Positions 6,203-9,697 of a DNA stretch of 9,697 nt are shown one piece after another (position 1 is the first letter of the stretch; each line of letters starts with the position of its first letter). The stretch comes from CAYSYY01 sp964576115 [NCBI: uncultured Gemmatimonadota bacterium]. GTDB taxonomy: Bacteria; Blakebacterota; Blakebacteria; Blakebacterales. Location of the stretch: NCBI GenBank assembly GCA_964576115.1, contig CAZNUA010000010.1:1-9697 (forward strand), in the 5' to 3' direction. The notes beneath the pieces are model-generated. The model was given only the letters and a program-made list of their open reading frames with translations, ran no database searches and was not told the origin of the DNA. Both the position numbers and the translations under genes were made by a program.

Positions 6203-8422
6203 ATGCCCCGATCACGCCCCCCCCTGATGGTCTTTCTGCTGGTCCTCGCTGTTCTGTCCCCAAGTGCGGTCGCGGCTCAGGAACAGCAGCCCTTTACCGT
6301 CGATGATCTGCTCAACCTGGCCTCGCTCCGGGTTAACCACATGACCGACGACGGCTCCCTGCTCGTCGGCAGTGTGAGCCGTCGCAGGGCCCGGTTAGGT
6401 AACGACTATACCCGCTACGGCGATCCGACCTACCTGAGTCCGGGAACATCCGAGATCGTTTTGATCGACGGGAACACGGGCGAGCGGACAGCTCTCTTCG
6501 ACGAGCCCGTTCAGATCGCCGCCTCGGCCCTGAGCCCCGATCAGGCACACCTGGCCTTCTTCCTGCGCGAGGGGGATGACTGGACCCTGCAGGTCTGCGA
6601 GCTCGCCCGCCGGCGCACTCGCCCGATCCGCCTGCGGACCGAGAAGGAGATCGCCTCCGGTTCGACTCTGCGCTGGCTTCCCGACGGGAGCGGGCTGCTG
6701 ATTCAGCTCAGAGCCGACGGCTGGCGCGAGCGGGCCCGGCAGGCTTTCCTCGATCTGACCGAGGGCCCGATTATCGTCCACGATTCCCGCCAGCCCTTCC
6801 TGCGGTGGGATGAGCTGCGCAACCTGAACTCCTTGACGATCCCGGCGATCGTATCGCTTGACCGGGGGGAAGTGACCGAGCTGCTCCCCGAAGGCAACTA
6901 CGGTTCCCTGCGGTTGGCCGAGGACGGTACGTTGCTCTCCTTCACCGAGAACTTCCCCCTCGAGACCGTCTATGCCCGCTCCGGCGGGACCGAGTACGAG
7001 CTCTCCTGGCTCGATCTGGAGAACAATGAACGGACCGTTCTGCGCCCGCGCGGTACCGAGCGGATCAGAGTTACCTGGAACGAGGCCGGCGACACCTATG
7101 CCTGGACCGACGAGGGAGACGTGCTGGTGCGGGCCGTGCGCGACACCACCGTCCGGAACCTGACTGCAGACGGACGTCCGTATGCGACCGGCGATGACAC
7201 CACCCGGGTGCGTTTCTCGGTCATGCGCTTCCACTCCGGGGGCAACCGGCTTCTGCTCAGCGGTGGCGAGGCCTGGTGGCTGGCCGACCTGGAACAGGGT
7301 TCGGTGGAGAAGATCTGGGCCTTTGAAGGTGAGGAAGAGGACCGGCCGCGCCTGAGTGTGGTCGACTGGAGTCCCTGCGGCCGGTGGCTCTATCTCTCCA
7401 CCTCCGCCCGCGACCGCTGGGAGCGGGGGTTGGTACGGTTCGATGTGCAGGCAGGGGAGATGACCGATCTGCTCAGAAACAGCGATCGCTTCGGCTCGTG
7501 GCGGATGACCGAAGACGGCCGGACTTTTTTCTTCACCCGTTCGGACGGAGACCACCCCGATGACCTCTGGCGGGCCGACAAGGACTTTTCCGAACCCCGC
7601 CGGCTGACTGATCTCAACCCCTGGATCAGAAACCGCACCCTGACTCGCAGCGAGCTGGTGACATACCGCGATACCGACGGGGAGGAACTCTACGGTATTC
7701 TCTACTATCCCGTGAATTATGAGCCGGGCCGCCGCTACCCGCTGGTCTGTGAGATCTACGAGACCTTCTTCGAAAACGGCTTCAACTCCAACATGAACCT
7801 GATCGCCAACGCCGGGTACTTCGGCTTCCGTCCCAGCGTCCATCTGGTGGAAGGCTATCCCGGCGAAGCCTGGGTCAAGGGGGTCACGGCGGGGATCAAC
7901 ATGCTCATCGAACGGGGCCTGGTGGACGAAGAAAAACTCGGCGTGCACGGCACCAGCTACGGCGGCTACGCCACCGCTCTGCTCGTTACCCAGACTCCGC
8001 GTTTCGCCGCCGCGATCAATATCTCGGGCAAGGTCAACATGGTCAGCTTCTACGGCGACAGCCCGCGGCTGGGCATCCGCAACATCCAGGCTCCCGAGTG
8101 GGGCCAGGACCGCATCGGGGGCTCGCTCTGGGAGTATCCCGAACGTTATCAGATGCATTCGGCCGTCGTCTTCGCCGACCGGATCCAGACCCCCCTGATG
8201 TGCATCACCGGCGATCTGGATTACAACGTTCCGGCCCGGCAGTCGATGGAGATGTATTACGCCATGCGCCGGCTCGGCAAGGAAGTGGTCTGGGTTCGTT
8301 ACGCCGACGGCGGTCACAGCCCACCCAACTCGGTCGAGGAGTACCATGATTTCTGGAACCGTATCCTCGGCTGGTACGCCGAACATTTTGAAAAACCGGA
8401 AGAGGAGAAAGACGAACGATGA
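6203..8422 (+). CDS. Secreted S9 (prolyl oligopeptidase family) serine peptidase
   Basis: A 739-residue peptidase with a cleavable signal peptide (residues 1-25, cleavage near AVAA/QEQ). Residues 30 to about 480 form a beta-propeller-like region with repeated 'SPD...LAFF' and 'DWSPCGRWLYL' type strands, which in this family limits access to small peptides. The C-terminal alpha/beta-hydrolase domain carries GTSYGGY (Ser585 nucleophile), GDLDYNVP (Asp673 likely catalytic) and ADGGHSP (His705). The triad is complete and in the usual order and spacing. The family cleaves oligopeptides as dipeptidyl, acylaminoacyl or endo-peptidases; the exact specificity cannot be read from sequence. GGAG (6193-6196) sits 6 bases before the ATG. 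It lies 36 bp after namZ and overlaps the next gene by 4 bp (ATGA), so the three are probably co-transcribed. A role in trimming peptides released from peptidoglycan or scavenged protein is inferred from context only. Confidence 0.9.
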   Translation: MPRSRPPLMVFLLVLAVLSPSAVAAQEQQPFTVDDLLNLASLRVNHMTDDGSLLVGSVSRRRARLGNDYTRYGDPTYLSPGTSEIVLIDGNTGERTALFDEPVQIAASALSPDQAHLAFFLREGDDWTLQVCELARRRTRPIRLRTEKEIASGSTLRWLPDGSGLLIQLRADGWRERARQAFLDLTEGPIIVHDSRQPFLRWDELRNLNSLTIPAIVSLDRGEVTELLPEGNYGSLRLAEDGTLLSFTENFPLETVYARSGGTEYELSWLDLENNERTVLRPRGTERIRVTWNEAGDTYAWTDEGDVLVRAVRDTTVRNLTADGRPYATGDDTTRVRFSVMRFHSGGNRLLLSGGEAWWLADLEQGSVEKIWAFEGEEEDRPRLSVVDWSPCGRWLYLSTSARDRWERGLVRFDVQAGEMTDLLRNSDRFGSWRMTEDGRTFFFTRSDGDHPDDLWRADKDFSEPRRLTDLNPWIRNRTLTRSELVTYRDTDGEELYGILYYPVNYEPGRRYPLVCEIYETFFENGFNSNMNLIANAGYFGFRPSVHLVEGYPGEAWVKGVTAGINMLIERGLVDEEKLGVHGTSYGGYATALLVTQTPRFAAAINISGKVNMVSFYGDSPRLGIRNIQAPEWGQDRIGGSLWEYPERYQMHSAVVFADRIQTPLMCITGDLDYNVPARQSMEMYYAMRRLGKEVVWVRYADGGHSPPNSVEEYHDFWNRILGWYAEHFEKPEEEKDER

Positions 8423-9636
8423 CTCGACGGAGAGTTGCCCGACTGACCGCTGTTCTCCTGTTGCTGGCTCTGGCCGGTTATGCGACCGGCCGTTCCGCTC
8501 CCCCGGCCCCGGAAGAATGCACCATCGGGGCCGCGGCGGGATCGGCCACCACCGACGGCCGGCCGATGATATGGAAAACCCGCGACTGGCGCGACGAGAA
8601 CAACGAGATCCACTGGATCCGGGGCGAGGAGTATGCCTTTCTCTCGATCGCCGGTACCAGTCCCCTGAGCACCCTGCTGGGTGTCAACGAGGTCGGCTTT
8701 GCCATTCTCAACGCCGTCGCCAGCGACCTGCCCGGCGGACGGAGGGGCCTCAACAACTCCTCGGTCCAGCACCTGGCTCTGGGCACCTGCGCCACCGTGG
8801 ACGAGTTTATCGCCCTGCTCGAGGAGACCAACCGGACCGGACGTTCGACCCAGGCCAATCTGGCCGTGATGGACACCACCGGCCGGTCGGTGATGATCGA
8901 GGCGGGGGGGAGTGACTACTGGGTCTACGACACCGCCGATCCCCGGGTAGCCCCCGACGGCTATGTTCTACGTACCAATTTCGCCGAACACGGGGGCGGC
9001 AGCGGCGGTATCGAGCGTTTCCGGCGCACCACCGAACTCATGCGCGGCTTCCATGACGCGGGTGAGCTGAATCCCCGTTCGATCCTGAGAATCCAGATGC
9101 GCGATCTGACCGGTCCCGACGGCGAGCCGGTCGCCATCCCCTGGTCGGGTCGCTGGAATGAAGACACCCCACCGGGCTGGATCGAGGCCAACCTCTCCAT
9201 CTGCCGTCCCTACACGGTCTCGGCCACCGTCTTCCAGGGGATCGGCGAGGGCGAGAGGGCCTGCCTGACCACCATGTGGACGATGCTGGGCCAGACGGCG
9301 GCGGCGATCACCGTTCCCTACTGGGCGGTCGGACCGGTGCCCCCCGAAGCCGACGGCAATCCCACCGCTCCGCTCTGTGACGCCTCGCTGCGGATCAAGC
9401 GGATCATCTTCGGCCAGGATCGGATGGCCAGCTTCATCAACACCCGCCTGCTGCGCGACGGCACCGGCGGCGGACTCTGGCCGGTCATCTTCGCCGCCGA
9501 GGATTCGATCCTGGCTGCCGCCGAAGAACTGCAGGCACAGTGGAGACGCGACCTTCCCGAAAGCGACGTGATGCTCGCGGCCGAATACGCCTTCGCCCGC
9601 TACGCCCGCAGTATCCTCGCCGCCTGGCAGCCGTAG
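8419..9636 (+). CDS. Exported Ntn hydrolase, C45/acyl-CoA:6-APA acyltransferase-like family
   Basis: A 405-residue protein in which a signal sequence (hydrophobic residues about 8-20) leads into ECTIGAAAG. Cys34 would become the N-terminal nucleophile after autoproteolysis or removal of the propeptide. Supporting blocks are DGRPMIWKTRDW (46-57), GVNEVGFAILN (88-98), LNNSS (111-115), NLAVMD followed by IEAGGSDYW, and RTNF (175-178). They follow the order seen in the AAT/C45 and choloylglycine-hydrolase-like Ntn superfamily, which hydrolyse or transfer amide-linked acyl groups. The substrate cannot be predicted; bile-salt-like amides, N-acyl amino acids, beta-lactams and peptidoglycan-derived amides are all conceivable. 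The signal ends in LALAGYATG, where a lipobox Cys would be expected at Tyr21. The ATG overlaps the stop of the S9 gene (ATGA), with AGGAG at 8403-8407, 11 bases upstream, which suggests translational coupling. Confidence 0.75.
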   Translation: MTRRRVARLTAVLLLLALAGYATGRSAPPAPEECTIGAAAGSATTDGRPMIWKTRDWRDENNEIHWIRGEEYAFLSIAGTSPLSTLLGVNEVGFAILNAVASDLPGGRRGLNNSSVQHLALGTCATVDEFIALLEETNRTGRSTQANLAVMDTTGRSVMIEAGGSDYWVYDTADPRVAPDGYVLRTNFAEHGGGSGGIERFRRTTELMRGFHDAGELNPRSILRIQMRDLTGPDGEPVAIPWSGRWNEDTPPGWIEANLSICRPYTVSATVFQGIGEGERACLTTMWTMLGQTAAAITVPYWAVGPVPPEADGNPTAPLCDASLRIKRIIFGQDRMASFINTRLLRDGTGGGLWPVIFAAEDSILAAAEELQAQWRRDLPESDVMLAAEYAFARYARSILAAWQP

Positions 9637-9680
9637 GGTTTCCCGCTTCCGCCGCCGGCGATCGTGCAGGCCGGGGAACC
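9637..9680 (+). terminator. Possible hairpin after the last gene
   Basis: GGTTTCCC (9637-9644), directly after the TAG stop, can pair with GGGGAACC (9673-9680) over 8 bp including one G-U pair, across a 28-base loop that itself contains a GCCGGC palindrome. No T-tract follows, so intrinsic termination is doubtful. The stretch from 9637 to the window end contains nothing else recognisable. Confidence 0.25.
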
Positions 9681-9697
9681 GTCCGGGGGGGGCTGCG

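Noticed and set aside
6395-8386. 663-codon minus-strand open frame
   Set aside because: It lies wholly antisense to the S9 peptidase, whose triad and signal peptide are clear. Its translation has low complexity with no recognisable motif; such frames are common in GC-rich DNA.

Overview
The window is GC-rich, with tightly packed genes and long spurious antisense reading frames, as expected of a high-GC bacterium. The exported proteins carry Gram-negative-style signal or lipoprotein signal peptides. The mix of genes (a Cys-less PurF-like protein starting MGGFF, DUF1343/NamZ, NagZ, an S9 peptidase and a C45-like Ntn hydrolase) recalls uncultured members of the FCB superphylum and neighbouring phyla. 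The phylum cannot be fixed from the sequence alone. I see no tRNA, rRNA, CRISPR, insertion sequence or other mobile element.

Layout. (1) 1-1481, minus strand: a PurF-like amidophosphoribosyltransferase homologue (75-1481). It keeps the PRPP-binding half and putative Fe-S ligands but has lost the glutaminase nucleophile. It is followed by the first ~22 codons of a possible membrane or secreted protein that runs off the left edge. (2) 1482-1643: a divergent intergenic region with a good sigma70-type promoter pointing right. (3) 1644-4722: a NagZ-type GH3 beta-N-acetylglucosaminidase on plus, converging with and overlapping by 29 bp an AmiE/YbbE-type serine hydrolase on minus. The serine hydrolase appears to start at a rare ATC/ATT codon that restores a clear lipoprotein signal. 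(4) 4723-4900: a second divergent region in which the two outward promoters carry the same 10-bp word, TATATCTGAG, as an inverted repeat. (5) 4901-9636, plus: NamZ (exo-beta-N-acetylmuramidase, GH171/DUF1343), an S9 prolyl-oligopeptidase-family serine peptidase, and a C45/AAT-like N-terminal-nucleophile hydrolase. These are closely spaced (36 bp gap, then a 4-bp ATGA overlap) and are probably one operon.

How it fits together. NagZ, AmiE and NamZ are the three exo-acting enzymes that Bacillus subtilis encodes side by side (nagZ-amiE-namZ) to dismantle peptidoglycan outside the cytoplasm. NagZ removes GlcNAc, AmiE removes the stem peptide from MurNAc, and NamZ removes terminal MurNAc. Here the same trio is split over two strands. 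It is followed by an exported peptidase and an exported amidohydrolase that could process released peptides or other amides. That last step is inference. No MurNAc transporter (MurP), MurQ etherase or MurR regulator is visible in the window.
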